Of a DNA stretch of 43,993 nt, positions 8,202 to 16,993 are shown piece after piece (position 1 is the stretch's first letter; every line of letters starts with the position of its first letter). The stretch lies in NCBI GenBank assembly GCA_944383455.1, contig CALWPP010000003.1:115652-159644 (forward strand), written 5' to 3'. Below the pieces are notes generated by a model that worked only from the letters and a program-made list of their open reading frames with translations, had not been told where the DNA came from and did no database searches. Source of the DNA: an uncultured Peptostreptococcaceae bacterium. GTDB lineage: Bacteria; Bacillota; Clostridia; Peptostreptococcales; Peptostreptococcaceae. The position numbers and the translations under genes are program-made.

Positions 8202-8903
8202 ATGAGACTTAATAATTATATAAGTTCTAGTGGGTTTTGTTCAAGAAGAGAAGCTGATAAATTAATTAGTGCTGGAAAAGTTACTATTAATTCAAAAAAA
8301 GCAGTTATTGGTCAAGTTGTAAATAAAGGAGATATTGTTAGAGTTAACAATAAAATTATAAAAGAAAAAAAAGAAAGAGTATATATAGCTCTTAATAAAC
8401 CTGTTGGAATAACTTGTACAACAGAAAAACATATTAAAGGAAATATAATTGACTTTGTAAATTATAGTGAACGTATTTTTCCAATAGGAAGACTTGATAA
8501 ACCATCAGAAGGTTTAATTTTACTTACTAATGATGGAGATATAGTTAATAAAATTTTAAGGCAAGAAAATAATCACGAAAAAGAGTACTTAGTTACAGTT
8601 AATAAAAATATAACAAACGATTTTGTAGAAAAAATGAGTAAAGGGGTTAGAATTTTTAATCCTGTAAATAAAAAATATGTAACTACTAAAAAATGTGTGG
8701 TAAGCAAAGTAAATAGTAATACATTTAAAATAATACTAACTCAAGGTCTTAATAGACAAATAAGAAGAATGTGCGAAGTGCTTGGATATGAAGTAAAAAA
8801 ACTTCAAAGAATTAGGATAATGAATTTAACTTTAAAGGGGCTTCCTACTGGTAAATGGAGAAAATTAACTAAAGAAGAAGTAAAAAATTTAATAAAGGAG
8901 TAA
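8202..8903 (+). CDS. rluF: RluF-like 23S rRNA pseudouridine synthase
   Basis: RsuA/RluB/E/F-family enzyme that isomerises a specific uridine, in 23S rRNA if it is truly RluF. It is 233 residues with an N-terminal S4 RNA-binding domain ([21 protein letters not shown], 1-50). The catalytic loop [18 protein letters not shown] carries Asp99, and the C-terminal motif is [16 protein letters not shown] followed by RIRIMNL. The GxCSRREAD start and the RIMN segment resemble RluF more than RluB or RsuA, but the precise target is inferred. AAAGGAG lies before the ATG. The next gene follows after four bases, so the two are co-transcribed. Confidence 0.88.
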   Translation: MRLNNYISSSGFCSRREADKLISAGKVTINSKKAVIGQVVNKGDIVRVNNKIIKEKKERVYIALNKPVGITCTTEKHIKGNIIDFVNYSERIFPIGRLDKPSEGLILLTNDGDIVNKILRQENNHEKEYLVTVNKNITNDFVEKMSKGVRIFNPVNKKYVTTKKCVVSKVNSNTFKIILTQGLNRQIRRMCEVLGYEVKKLQRIRIMNLTLKGLPTGKWRKLTKEEVKNLIKE

Positions 8904-8907
8904 CTTA

Positions 8908-9630
8908 ATGAAAACTGTTTTAATAACTGGTGCATCAAGAGGGATTGGTAGAGAATGTGCAAGACTTTTTGCAAAAAATAATTATAATGTAGTAATAAAC
9001 TATAATAAGTCAGAAGATAAGGCAAAAGAATTACTAGAAGAATTAAAGGATTATTCAGTTAGAATATTTAAAGCTGATGTTTCAAATAGATTTGAAGCTA
9101 ATAGTTTAGTTAACTTTACTATTGGAGAATTTGAAAAAATCGATGTTTTAATTAATAATGCTGGAATTAGTCAAAACAAACTTTTTACTGATATAACTGA
9201 TGAAGAGTGGCACAATATGATTAATGTTAATTTAAATAGTGTTTTTTTTGTTACTCAAAAGTCACTTCAATATATGATACCTGAAATGAGTGGAAAAATA
9301 ATTAATATTTCATCTATTTGGGGAATGGTTGGAGCTTCTTTTGAAGTACACTACTCAACTAGTAAAGCGGGTATTATTGGAATGACAAAATCATTAGCAA
9401 AAGAGCTTGGACCTTCAAATATTTGTGTTAATGCAATTTGTCCTGGAGTTATAGATACTGATATGATAAAAGATATTGATAAAGATATTATAGAAAATCT
9501 TAGAGAAGAAACTCCTCTTATGAAAATAGGTACTCCTTATGATATTGCAAAGTGTGCTTTATTTTTAGCAGAAGATAACTTTATAACAGGACAAGTAATA
9601 AGTCCAAACGGTGGATTTGTGATAAATTAA
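8908..9630 (+). CDS. Short-chain dehydrogenase/reductase, FabG-like
   Basis: Classical SDR of 240 residues. The cofactor loop is TGASRGIG (7-14), NNAG is at 83-86, and the catalytic Ser (about 136), Tyr149 and Lys153 (YSTSK) are all present, as is the ICPGVIDTDM substrate-loop motif. The family includes 3-oxoacyl-ACP reductase. As it is away from fatty-acid genes and paired with rluF, a YmfI-type or generic oxidoreductase role is equally possible. Arg11 after the Gly-rich loop and the absence of Asp at the end of beta-2 favour NADPH. A strong terminator follows. Confidence 0.88.
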   Translation: MKTVLITGASRGIGRECARLFAKNNYNVVINYNKSEDKAKELLEELKDYSVRIFKADVSNRFEANSLVNFTIGEFEKIDVLINNAGISQNKLFTDITDEEWHNMINVNLNSVFFVTQKSLQYMIPEMSGKIINISSIWGMVGASFEVHYSTSKAGIIGMTKSLAKELGPSNICVNAICPGVIDTDMIKDIDKDIIENLREETPLMKIGTPYDIAKCALFLAEDNFITGQVISPNGGFVIN

Positions 9631-9655
9631 AAAGAAGCTTTTTAGCTTCTTTTTA
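9629..9655. terminator. Bidirectional terminator between the SDR gene and trhP
   Basis: Perfect 11-bp stem AAAAAGAAGCT (9629-9639) / AGCTTCTTTTT (9644-9654), loop TTTT. The A and T runs give a U-tract in both directions. It overlaps the SDR stop and the trhP stop. Confidence 0.88.
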
Positions 9656-10882
9656 TAAACTTATTATTTCTTTTCTAAGCATATAGTCCTTATCTAATTT
9701 AGTGTCTATTTTCATTTTAATTATTTGTCTTGCGTGAGGTGCTGAAGTTATTTCCTCACCTTCTTCATTGTACATTTTTAAAATAGTAGCATTTTTAGTT
9801 TCAATAAAAGGTCCTATTACTTCTATTTTATCTCCAGTAAACATTCTGTTTCTTTGTTCAACTATATATAAATCATTTTCTTTATCATAATCTAGAACTA
9901 TTCCTATAAAGTCATAGTTTCTAATATATGATGCGCTTTCATAGTTATGGGCATTAGCATCTGGACTGTCAAAATAAAACCCTGTTGAATAATCTCTATG
10001 ACTTCCCTTTTTAAGTTCATCAAGCCACATTTTATTAAACTTAAAGTTTTTAGGGTCTTTATAATACTCATCAATTGCCATTCTATATGCTCTAACTGTT
10101 GTTGCAACATAATAAGCAGTTTTCATACGACCTTCTATTTTAAAACTTGTTATTCCACTTTCGATTAATTCTTTTACATATTCTATCATACATAAATCTT
10201 TTGAATTAAAGAAAAATGATGAGTCAATTCCTTCTAAAACTTGCTCATATTCTCCATTATTTTCTTTAACTAAATTATATTTCCATCTACAAGGCTGTGC
10301 ACAAGCTCCTCTATTTGCATCTCTTCCAGTTGTATAATTACTTATAACACATTTTCCTGAATAAGACATACACATAGCTCCATGAACAAAAGCTTCAATA
10401 TCCATATCATCTGGAACATTATCTCTTATTTTACGAGTTTCTTCAAAAGAAAGCTCTCTAGCAGTAACTACTCTTTTTGCCCCTTTTTCATACCAAAACT
10501 TAGATGCAAATGAATTTGATGTACTAGCTTGCGTACTTATATGAATCTCCATATTAGGTATAGTTTTTCTAACTATATTAAAAACTCCAGCATCACTTAC
10601 AATTACTGCATCTACTCCTACTTTTTCAAGTTCTAGTAAATATTTTGGTAATCTATCTAAATCATTATTTCTTGGGATTATATTTAAAGTAACAAAAACT
10701 TTCTTACCTAAATTATGAGCAAACTCTACTCCTTCTTTCATCTCATCAAGTGAGAAATTTTTGGCAGCTGATCTCATTCCAAATATTTCTCCACCTATAT
10801 AAACAGCATCAGCTCCATAAGTAAATGCTATTTTTAATCTTTCTAAATCACCTGCAGGTGCTAATAATTCTATTTTATTCAT
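9653..10882 (-). CDS. trhP: U32 family protein, tRNA 5-hydroxyuridine synthesis (TrhP/YegQ-like)
   Basis: U32 proteins of this subgroup act with prephenate to hydroxylate U34 of certain tRNAs; the peptidase name is historical. It is 409 residues. It opens with IELLAPAGDLERLKIAFTYG and GADAVYIGG, and carries the U32 signature EAFVHGAMCMSYSGKCVIS followed by GRDANRGACAQPCRWKY. These cysteines match the iron-sulfur ligands proposed for the group. A C-terminal beta-rich domain starts near 320. The start follows AAGGAAAT. It lies downstream of the MATE gene with a 56-base gap and no obvious terminator, so it may be read from that transcript. Confidence 0.85.
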   Translation of the reverse strand: MNKIELLAPAGDLERLKIAFTYGADAVYIGGEIFGMRSAAKNFSLDEMKEGVEFAHNLGKKVFVTLNIIPRNNDLDRLPKYLLELEKVGVDAVIVSDAGVFNIVRKTIPNMEIHISTQASTSNSFASKFWYEKGAKRVVTARELSFEETRKIRDNVPDDMDIEAFVHGAMCMSYSGKCVISNYTTGRDANRGACAQPCRWKYNLVKENNGEYEQVLEGIDSSFFFNSKDLCMIEYVKELIESGITSFKIEGRMKTAYYVATTVRAYRMAIDEYYKDPKNFKFNKMWLDELKKGSHRDYSTGFYFDSPDANAHNYESASYIRNYDFIGIVLDYDKENDLYIVEQRNRMFTGDKIEVIGPFIETKNATILKMYNEEGEEITSAPHARQIIKMKIDTKLDKDYMLRKEIISL

Positions 10883-10938
10883 AAAAATTATTTCCTTTCG
10901 TAAACGTCTATTTATAAAACTACCTTTTTTTAATAAAT

Positions 10939-12291
10939 CTAAACAGAATTACTATAAATTTTCTTTGTTTTTTGCATATAGAAAAATAAAATATATAAAG
11001 AAACTCCCTTTAAAATACTACTTATAGTTAAACTCCACCAAACTCCATTAAGTCCTATAACACTTGATAATAAATACGCCATTGGTATTCTAAGACCTGT
11101 AAGTACTATCATAATAATTGATGGAATTAAAGGTTTACCAAGTCCTCTAAAAATACCTGCAACTACTATTTCCACACACATAAACACTTGTGAATATCCT
11201 ATTATAATTAAATATGAAGCTCCTTTTTTTATAGCTTCAGTCTCATTTATAAATAATGAGAAAAGTTCACGTGCAAAAAATACTAGAAGTAATGTATTTA
11301 TAATTCCAAGTACTATTGAAATTAATAAAGCACTTTTACAACCTTTTTCTACTCTGTCTATTTTTCCTGCTCCATAATTTTGACCAACAAAACTAGATAA
11401 AGCATAACCAATCCCCTCGCAAACCATCCAAGAAATAGATTCAATTTGAGAACCTACCTTTTGAGCTGCAATAGCTTCTGGTCCAAATGATGCAACAACA
11501 ACTCCAATAATCATTGCAAATATTGTAAATAGTCCACTTTGAAGTGCTACTGGAAATCCTAACTTTAATACTTCTTTATAGATTTTTTTATCTATACTTT
11601 TAAAAAATTTTATTTTGAAATAGTCATTTTTAGTTTTAATTATTACTATTATAAAACTTAAAGTAACAACAACTTGTGCCAAAGATGTAGCAAGTGCAGC
11701 ACCATTAACTCCAAGTCCTTTTCCATTTATTCCAAATATTAAAATAGGGTCAAGTATTATATTTATTATAAGTCCTACTGTATTTATAAAAAATGGTATC
11801 TTACTATTTCCAAGACCATTAAAAATAGCTGTTAAAATAGGATTTACAAAATAAAAAATCATAGAAAATGCTATAATAACTAAATACTCTTCAGACATTT
11901 TTATAACATTACTATCACCTAAATTGAAAAATCCAACCAACTGCTTATTTAAAACAATCAAAGTAAACATATATAAAGTTGATAAGATTATATTTATTTC
12001 AATAGACGATTTAATATATCCTTTAGCACTATCTTTATCATCTTTACCAATACTTTGTGCAACCATAACCTCTGCACCAACTCTTGATATAGCTACAAAT
12101 GCCATTGCAAGCCAAGGGAAAAAACCTGCTGTTCCAACAGCAGCAACAGCTTCACTTCCAATTTTACCAACCCATATCATATCTATCATATTATAGGCCA
12201 TTTGTATAAATGATGTCCCCATTATAGGAATAGATAGCCTCAGTAGTGTTTTTGATATATTACCACTTGTTAAGTCTACCTTATTTTCCAA
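10939..12291 (-). CDS. MATE family multidrug/organic-cation exporter
   Basis: Membrane protein of 450 residues with about twelve helices in two related halves, each a MatE domain. It starts LLRLSIPIMGTSFIQMAYNM, with the family-typical MVDMIWVG-like segment (IDMIWVGKIG) and EAVAAVGTAG. The second half repeats the pattern (LKLGFPVALQSGL, then PEAIAAQKVGSQIESI). MATE proteins export cationic drugs or metabolites using Na+ or H+; the substrate cannot be read. The start is TTG at 12291, set by AGGAGGGAG six to seven bases upstream. Divergent from feoA. Confidence 0.9.
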   Translation of the reverse strand: MENKVDLTSGNISKTLLRLSIPIMGTSFIQMAYNMIDMIWVGKIGSEAVAAVGTAGFFPWLAMAFVAISRVGAEVMVAQSIGKDDKDSAKGYIKSSIEINIILSTLYMFTLIVLNKQLVGFFNLGDSNVIKMSEEYLVIIAFSMIFYFVNPILTAIFNGLGNSKIPFFINTVGLIINIILDPILIFGINGKGLGVNGAALATSLAQVVVTLSFIIVIIKTKNDYFKIKFFKSIDKKIYKEVLKLGFPVALQSGLFTIFAMIIGVVVASFGPEAIAAQKVGSQIESISWMVCEGIGYALSSFVGQNYGAGKIDRVEKGCKSALLISIVLGIINTLLLVFFARELFSLFINETEAIKKGASYLIIIGYSQVFMCVEIVVAGIFRGLGKPLIPSIIMIVLTGLRIPMAYLLSSVIGLNGVWWSLTISSILKGVSLYILFFYMQKTKKIYSNSV

Positions 12292-12445
12292 AATTCTCCC
12301 TCCTTTTAAAACTAGAAATACTACTATAATTTAACACAATTCAATTAAAAATAAAAGCATTGTTTATACCTGTATTGTATAACTTTTTGTAACAGATACT
12401 TTATATTTTCATAAAATAAATAAGCTATATTATTTGGGGGTATTT

Positions 12446-12673
12446 ATGAAAAAATTAACTGATTATAGTGTGGGTGATATAGTTTTTGTTTATGAAATAC
12501 TTTTTAGTGGTGCATTAAAAGAAAGAATGTTGTCACTCGGATTAATAAAGGGTACTAAAATTGAAGTCATTAGACACGGACCAAAAAGAAATTTAACTAT
12601 ATACAAATTTAGAGGTACAAAAATTGCATTTAGAAAAGAAGAAAGTGATTTGATACTAGTTAGTGAGGGATAG
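12446..12673 (+). CDS. feoA: FeoA, ferrous iron uptake SH3-like protein
   Basis: A 75-residue SH3-like cytoplasmic partner of FeoB. Typical marks are MKKLTDYSVGDIV, the LKERMLSLGLIKGTKIEVI core and the final IAFRKEESDLILV strand. The ATG at 12446 has a TTTGGGGGT site five bases upstream. The earlier TTG at 12434 overlaps that site and is rejected. feoB starts two bases after its stop, so the pair is translated together. No clear Fur box was recognised in the 150 bases upstream. Confidence 0.93.
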   Translation: MKKLTDYSVGDIVFVYEILFSGALKERMLSLGLIKGTKIEVIRHGPKRNLTIYKFRGTKIAFRKEESDLILVSEG

Positions 12674-12675
12674 AT

Positions 12676-14784
12676 ATGAATGTTGTTAATGATAATATAA
12701 ATTATTTAAGGGAAAATTTTAATGTTGATAAGAAAGAAAATGAAATTGTTATAGCCTTATTTGGAAATCCAAACACAGGAAAAAGTACAGTTTTTAACTC
12801 ACTAACTGGACTTAATCAACATACTGGAAACTGGCCAGGAAAAACTGTATCTTCTGCTAAAGGCCGATTTTCTTACAAAAATAAAAATTATATCATAGTA
12901 GATTTACCTGGAACATACTCATTATTTTCATTATCTCAAGAAGAATTTGTTGCAAGAGATTTTATATGTTTTGGAAAACCAGATATATTATTAGTAGTAT
13001 GTGATGCTAATTCTTTAGAGAGAAATCTAAACGTTTTATTTCAAGCTATGGAAATCACAAAAAATATTATCTTATGTGTTAATTTAATTGATGAAGCTAA
13101 AAAAAATGGGATAAAAGTAGATAAGGAAGTTCTTGAAAATGAGCTTGGAATACCTGTAGTTTTAACTAGTGCTAGAAATGATTTTGGTATTGATAATTTA
13201 CTTAATACTTTCGATATAGTGTCATCAAATAAGTATGCTTTTAATAATAAAACTATATATTATGATGATAAAATTGAAAAAAAAATAAATTATATAAAAG
13301 ATAATATAAATATAGAAGATATAAATAATAGATGGTTAGCTCTTAGAATATTAGATGACGATGAAAGTTTATTTAAATCATTTTCAACTTATTCAAAAAA
13401 AAAGTATACTTTATCTATTGAAAAAATTAAATCAAAAATAGATAAAAGTGATTTAAACTATAATCTAAGAGATTATTTTACAGAAAAGAATTATGAATAT
13501 GCAAACTATTTAAGCCAAAAAGCAACTATAAAAGAAAAAACTACATATGACAAAGATGATAAAGTAGATAAAATAGTTACATCAAATATATTTGGAATAC
13601 CTATTATGATAAGTTTACTTATTTTTATATTGTGGATAACAATTTTTGGTGCAAACTATCCGTCAAGTATACTTTCAGATATTTTATTTGGTTTTGAACC
13701 TATTTTACTAGATATTTGTAATACTCTTAATCTTCCAATTTTTCTTACAAATATGATAGTATTTGGAATGTACAAAACATTAGCTTGGGTTGTTAGTGTT
13801 ATGCTTCCACCTATGGCAATATTCTTTCCATTTTTTACTTTACTCGAAGATTTTGGATATTTACCAAGGATTGCATTTAACTTAGACCACCTATTTAAAA
13901 AAGTAAATGCACATGGAAAACAAAGTCTTACAATGTGTATGGGGCTTGGATGTAATGCGTGTGGTGTTGTTGGTTGTAGAATAATAGATTCACCAAGAGA
14001 AAGGTTAATAGCTATTTTAACTAATAACTTTATACCTTGTAATGGAAGATTTCCTATTTTAATTTCAATATCAACAATATTTTTTGCATCAAATATAACT
14101 AATTCTTTTTTATCTAATTTAGTTGTAAGTATTTCAATTTCTGTAATGATAATTTTTGGTATATTAATAACTCTTTTTGTTTCTTTTATCTTGTCAAAGA
14201 CTTTACTAAAAGGTTATTCATCAACTTTTACTCTAGAGCTTCCACCTTATAGAACACCAAAGTTTGTTAGAGTTTTATATACTTCTATAATAGATAGGAC
14301 TATATTTGTACTGTCAAGAGCAGTACTCATTTCTATACCAGCAGGTTGTATAATTTGGATATTAGCAAATACTCATATAGATAATACTAATTTACTAACT
14401 ATAATTGCAAATTTTTTAAATCCTATTGCAAGTATTATAGGATTAGATGGATTTATTTTACTTGCCTTTATTTTAGGTTTTCCCGCTAATGAGATAGTAG
14501 TACCAATAATACTTATGTGTTATTTAAGTACTAATACTATGGTAGATGTTGATAGTATAGCTTCACTTGGTCAAATACTAAAAAATAACAATTGGACTAT
14601 TTTAACAGCACTAAATACTATGATTTTTAGCTTACTTCATTGGCCTTGTGCCACAACTATTTTAACGATAAAAAAAGAAACTAACAGTATAAAATGGCCT
14701 ATTCTTGCTTTTTTAATTCCAACAACTATTGGATTTATAGTTTGTAGTTTTACAACTTTAGTTTATAAATTAATTGGGGCATAA
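12676..14784 (+). CDS. feoB: FeoB, GTP-dependent ferrous iron transporter
   Basis: Main Fe(II) permease of the cytoplasmic membrane, 702 residues. The N-terminal G domain shows GNPNTGKST (30-38), the HTGNWPGKTV switch segment, DLPGTYSL and NLIDEAKKNG. A helical GDI-like region follows (about 200-290). The C-terminal membrane domain has two Gate regions, including MCMGLGCNACGVVGCR and NNFIPCNGRFPIL with their conserved cysteines. FeoC is not present. The gene ends in a hairpin shared with the convergent repeat protein. Confidence 0.95.
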   Translation: MNVVNDNINYLRENFNVDKKENEIVIALFGNPNTGKSTVFNSLTGLNQHTGNWPGKTVSSAKGRFSYKNKNYIIVDLPGTYSLFSLSQEEFVARDFICFGKPDILLVVCDANSLERNLNVLFQAMEITKNIILCVNLIDEAKKNGIKVDKEVLENELGIPVVLTSARNDFGIDNLLNTFDIVSSNKYAFNNKTIYYDDKIEKKINYIKDNINIEDINNRWLALRILDDDESLFKSFSTYSKKKYTLSIEKIKSKIDKSDLNYNLRDYFTEKNYEYANYLSQKATIKEKTTYDKDDKVDKIVTSNIFGIPIMISLLIFILWITIFGANYPSSILSDILFGFEPILLDICNTLNLPIFLTNMIVFGMYKTLAWVVSVMLPPMAIFFPFFTLLEDFGYLPRIAFNLDHLFKKVNAHGKQSLTMCMGLGCNACGVVGCRIIDSPRERLIAILTNNFIPCNGRFPILISISTIFFASNITNSFLSNLVVSISISVMIIFGILITLFVSFILSKTLLKGYSSTFTLELPPYRTPKFVRVLYTSIIDRTIFVLSRAVLISIPAGCIIWILANTHIDNTNLLTIIANFLNPIASIIGLDGFILLAFILGFPANEIVVPIILMCYLSTNTMVDVDSIASLGQILKNNNWTILTALNTMIFSLLHWPCATTILTIKKETNSIKWPILAFLIPTTIGFIVCSFTTLVYKLIGA

Positions 14785-14801
14785 AGCCCCTATTTCATTT
14801 T
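14776..14801. terminator. feoB terminator, overlapping the convergent gene's end
   Basis: Stem GGGGC (14776-14780) / GCCCC (14786-14790), loop ATAAA, followed by TATTTCATTTT. It contains the feoB stop codon and reaches the stop of the minus-strand gene at 14790. Confidence 0.65.
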
Positions 14802-15026
14802 ATGTTTCATATGTTCCATCTTATCTTTCATACTATCCATACCATGTTCTGTTTTATTTTTTATGTTTTCCATTGTATGTTCAACTTTATCTTTTATATT
14901 TTCCATTCCGTGTTCAGCTGTGTTTACTGCATTTTCTAAAGTATCTTTTATATCATGTCCTAATTCTTTTGCCATGTGTTCAGCTTTCTGAACAGTCTTT
15001 TTTGCTTCATCTTTTATTCCATTCAT
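14790..15026 (-). CDS. Small amphipathic protein made of 11-residue repeats (LEA/apolipoprotein-like)
   Basis: 78 residues, charged, no Cys, Pro, Trp or Tyr, no signal peptide. From residue 15 on it is a run of 11-mers: AEHMAKELGHD, IKDTLENAVNT, AEHGMENIKDK, VEHTMENIKNK and TEHGMDSMKDK, ending MEHMKHKMK. The E-H-x-M-E-N-I-K-x-K pattern predicts a long amphipathic helix. Such 11-mer repeats are known from group-3 LEA proteins, apolipoproteins and synuclein, which bind membranes or protect proteins. The start is certain: GGAGGTA lies six bases before the ATG. Function here is unknown; stress protection or membrane-surface binding is an inference. The last three copies are similar enough to suggest recent duplication. 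Confidence 0.8.
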   Translation of the reverse strand: MNGIKDEAKKTVQKAEHMAKELGHDIKDTLENAVNTAEHGMENIKDKVEHTMENIKNKTEHGMDSMKDKMEHMKHKMK

Positions 15027-15199
15027 ATAAATACCTCCATTTATGGTTTGGTATTATTATTTGATTTTTTCTAAATTATATCCAAAATTGATATATTTTT
15101 TAGTTCTAGTCAATATAAATTAAAATATTATAAAAAGTAATTATAAATTTTAAAAAGATAGTATTTGTATTATAAATTCAAATAATAGACTTTGATTTT

Positions 15200-15227
15200 T
15201 TGATAAAAATATATAAAATATTATAGT
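15200..15227 (+). promoter_or_regulatory. Promoter candidate for the alpha/beta hydrolase gene
   Basis: TTGATA (15200-15205), 16-bp spacer, TATAGT (15222-15227), 27 bases before the ATG. Plausible but in an AT-rich stretch. Confidence 0.4.
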
Positions 15228-15253
15228 AAAATCTTATACAAAGGAGAATTATA

Positions 15254-16207
15254 ATGAAAATAAAAAAAATATTAGCATGTGTAGGTGTTTTACTGTCTAC
15301 CATAACTATAATTGGGCTTGGATTTGTTGGTAATTATTTTTATAACTTAGCATTAAATCCTGATACTTCAAAAGAAATAGTATTTGGAAGTGATGATGAA
15401 GAAGATGAAACAAGTGGACAAGTTCTTCAAAAAGATATAGACTGGATACTAAATAATCCTAATCAAACTGAAGAATATATTAATTCATTTGATAATTTAA
15501 ATCTTCACTCTTACAAAATACTTAATGAAAATAAGACTAATAATTGGATTATATCAGTTCATGGATATGGAGGAGATGCTAAAAAAGTAAGTACGTATGC
15601 AAGACATTTTTATGATATGGGTTATAATGTATTACTTCCTGATTTGAGGGGTCATGGACAAAGCGAGGGTGAATATATTGGAATGGGATGGCACGATAGA
15701 TTAGATATTATAAATTGGATAAACTACATATTAGAAGAAGATAAAAATGCAAATATAATGCTCCATGGAGTTTCTATGGGTGCAGGTACTGTTACTATGG
15801 TATCTGGAGAAAATCTACCTAAAAACGTAAAAGGAATTATAGCAGATTGTGGATATACGTCTGCTTGGGACCAATTTTCCTACCAATTAAAGACTATATT
15901 TAACTTAAAAGAGTTCCCAATACTTCAAGTTTCTGATTTATTTGCCAAAGTTAAAGCAGGTTATTCAATAAAAGATGCATCAGCAATCGAACAAGTAAAA
16001 AAATCTAATATACCAATACTTTATATTCATGGAGATAAAGATACATTTGTACCATATTATATGATGCAAGAACTTTATGATGCAACTCCTTCAAAAGAAA
16101 AACAAATGCTAACAATAAAAGGAGCAAAACACGCTAAAGCTTCTGAAGTAAATCCAAAGCTTTACTGGGAAACTATATATGAATTTACTAATAAACATAT
16201 GAACTAG
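15254..16207 (+). CDS. Membrane-anchored alpha/beta hydrolase
   Basis: 317 residues with an N-terminal hydrophobic anchor (about 5-30) after a KIKK start, so the catalytic domain probably faces the outside. An acidic linker (FGSDDEEDETSG) follows. The hydrolase fold shows HGYGGDAKK (oxyanion region), DLRGHGQSEG, nucleophile GVSMGAG (Ser174), acid HGDKDTFVP and His in GAKHAKA, so the triad is complete. This is the broad serine-hydrolase family of uncharacterised esterases or lipases (YqkD-like). AAAGGAG lies eight bases before the ATG. It stands alone between two terminators. Confidence 0.88.
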   Translation: MKIKKILACVGVLLSTITIIGLGFVGNYFYNLALNPDTSKEIVFGSDDEEDETSGQVLQKDIDWILNNPNQTEEYINSFDNLNLHSYKILNENKTNNWIISVHGYGGDAKKVSTYARHFYDMGYNVLLPDLRGHGQSEGEYIGMGWHDRLDIINWINYILEEDKNANIMLHGVSMGAGTVTMVSGENLPKNVKGIIADCGYTSAWDQFSYQLKTIFNLKEFPILQVSDLFAKVKAGYSIKDASAIEQVKKSNIPILYIHGDKDTFVPYYMMQELYDATPSKEKQMLTIKGAKHAKASEVNPKLYWETIYEFTNKHMN

Positions 16208-16233
16208 GAGTTTTCTCCTAGTATCATTCTTTT
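16203..16233. terminator. Terminator between the hydrolase and tepA
   Basis: Perfect 8-bp stem ACTAGGAG (16203-16210) / CTCCTAGT (16215-16222), loop TTTT, followed by ATCATTCTTTT. It contains the hydrolase stop and ends one base before the tepA stop at 16224. Confidence 0.75.
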
Positions 16234-16904
16234 ATAAGCTCCTTTAATTTTGATAATGCTTCTTTAAGACCTCCAACTTCATTTATAATACCACATTCAA
16301 CTGCTTCTTTACCTATTAATACACTTCCAACATCACTTACTAGCTCATCTTTTGAGTGCATTAGCTTTTCAAGGTTGTCTTTATCTATATTTGATGTTCT
16401 AACTATAAAACTAGTTATCCTCTCTTGCATTTTTTTAAAGTATTCAAATGTTTCATTAACTCCAATTACAAGACCATTAGTTCTAATTGGGTGAACTATC
16501 ATAGTTGCAGTAGGTGCTATAAAAGAATAATCTCCAGCAGTAGAAAGTGGTACGCCTATACTATGACTTCCACCTAATACTAAAGTAACAACTTTTTTGG
16601 ATATACTATTTATAAGTTCAGCCATGGCAAGTCCAGCCTCGACATCTCCTCCAACAGTATTTAAAACTATTAAAACACCTTTTATATTGTCATTTTCTTC
16701 AACCGAATAAAGCATTGGTATTATATGTTCATATTTTGTTGCCTTTTTTTGAGGATTTCCAACAAAATGGCCTTCAATTTCTCCAATTATAGTAATACAC
16801 TTTATATCGTCTTTTGAAGGTTTTGGAATATCTGGAGTTCCCATTTCATTTATATCTTCTATTTTTTCGTTATCATTTTTTATATTGTCTTTTTGATTTT
16901 TCAT
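16224..16904 (-). CDS. tepA: ClpP-class serine protease TepA
   Basis: Cytoplasmic ClpP-fold protease. In Bacillus TepA (YmfB) is linked to protein export and signal-peptide handling. It is 226 residues. After a charged, poorly conserved N-terminal tail come VLIVLNTVGGDVEAG, the nucleophile motif GGSHSIG (Ser about 115) and VHPIRTNG (His about 138). The start is the ATG at 16904, placed by AGGAGAG about seven bases upstream. The TTG at 16922 would put the ribosome site inside the gene. Its place after dapG is the same as in B. subtilis, which supports the name. A terminator separates it from dapG, so it may be expressed by read-through or from a promoter in the 50-base gap. Confidence 0.85.
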   Translation of the reverse strand: MKNQKDNIKNDNEKIEDINEMGTPDIPKPSKDDIKCITIIGEIEGHFVGNPQKKATKYEHIIPMLYSVEENDNIKGVLIVLNTVGGDVEAGLAMAELINSISKKVVTLVLGGSHSIGVPLSTAGDYSFIAPTATMIVHPIRTNGLVIGVNETFEYFKKMQERITSFIVRTSNIDKDNLEKLMHSKDELVSDVGSVLIGKEAVECGIINEVGGLKEALSKLKELIKE

Positions 16905-16950
16905 ATGTAACTCTCCTATCAAAAACTATATAAAGATATTATTAGCAATA

Positions 16951-16993
16951 ATAAAAAAAACATTCACTCACCTTTACTGGTAAGTGAATGTTT
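16951..16993 (-). terminator. dapG terminator
   Basis: Stem AAACATTCACTCACC (16958-16972) / GGTAAGTGAATGTTT (16979-16993) with one mismatch. Reading the minus strand, it is followed by a run of eight T. It begins right at the dapG stop. Confidence 0.88.

Noticed and set aside
12434..12448. TTG at 12434 as the feoA start
   Set aside because: It overlaps the G-run ribosome site; the ATG at 12446 has the right spacing and begins with the conserved FeoA N terminus.
14774..15064. 96-aa plus-strand reading frame rich in Tyr, Leu and Phe
   Set aside because: It is the antisense shadow of the 11-mer repeat gene, has no ribosome site, and its periodic composition simply mirrors that gene.
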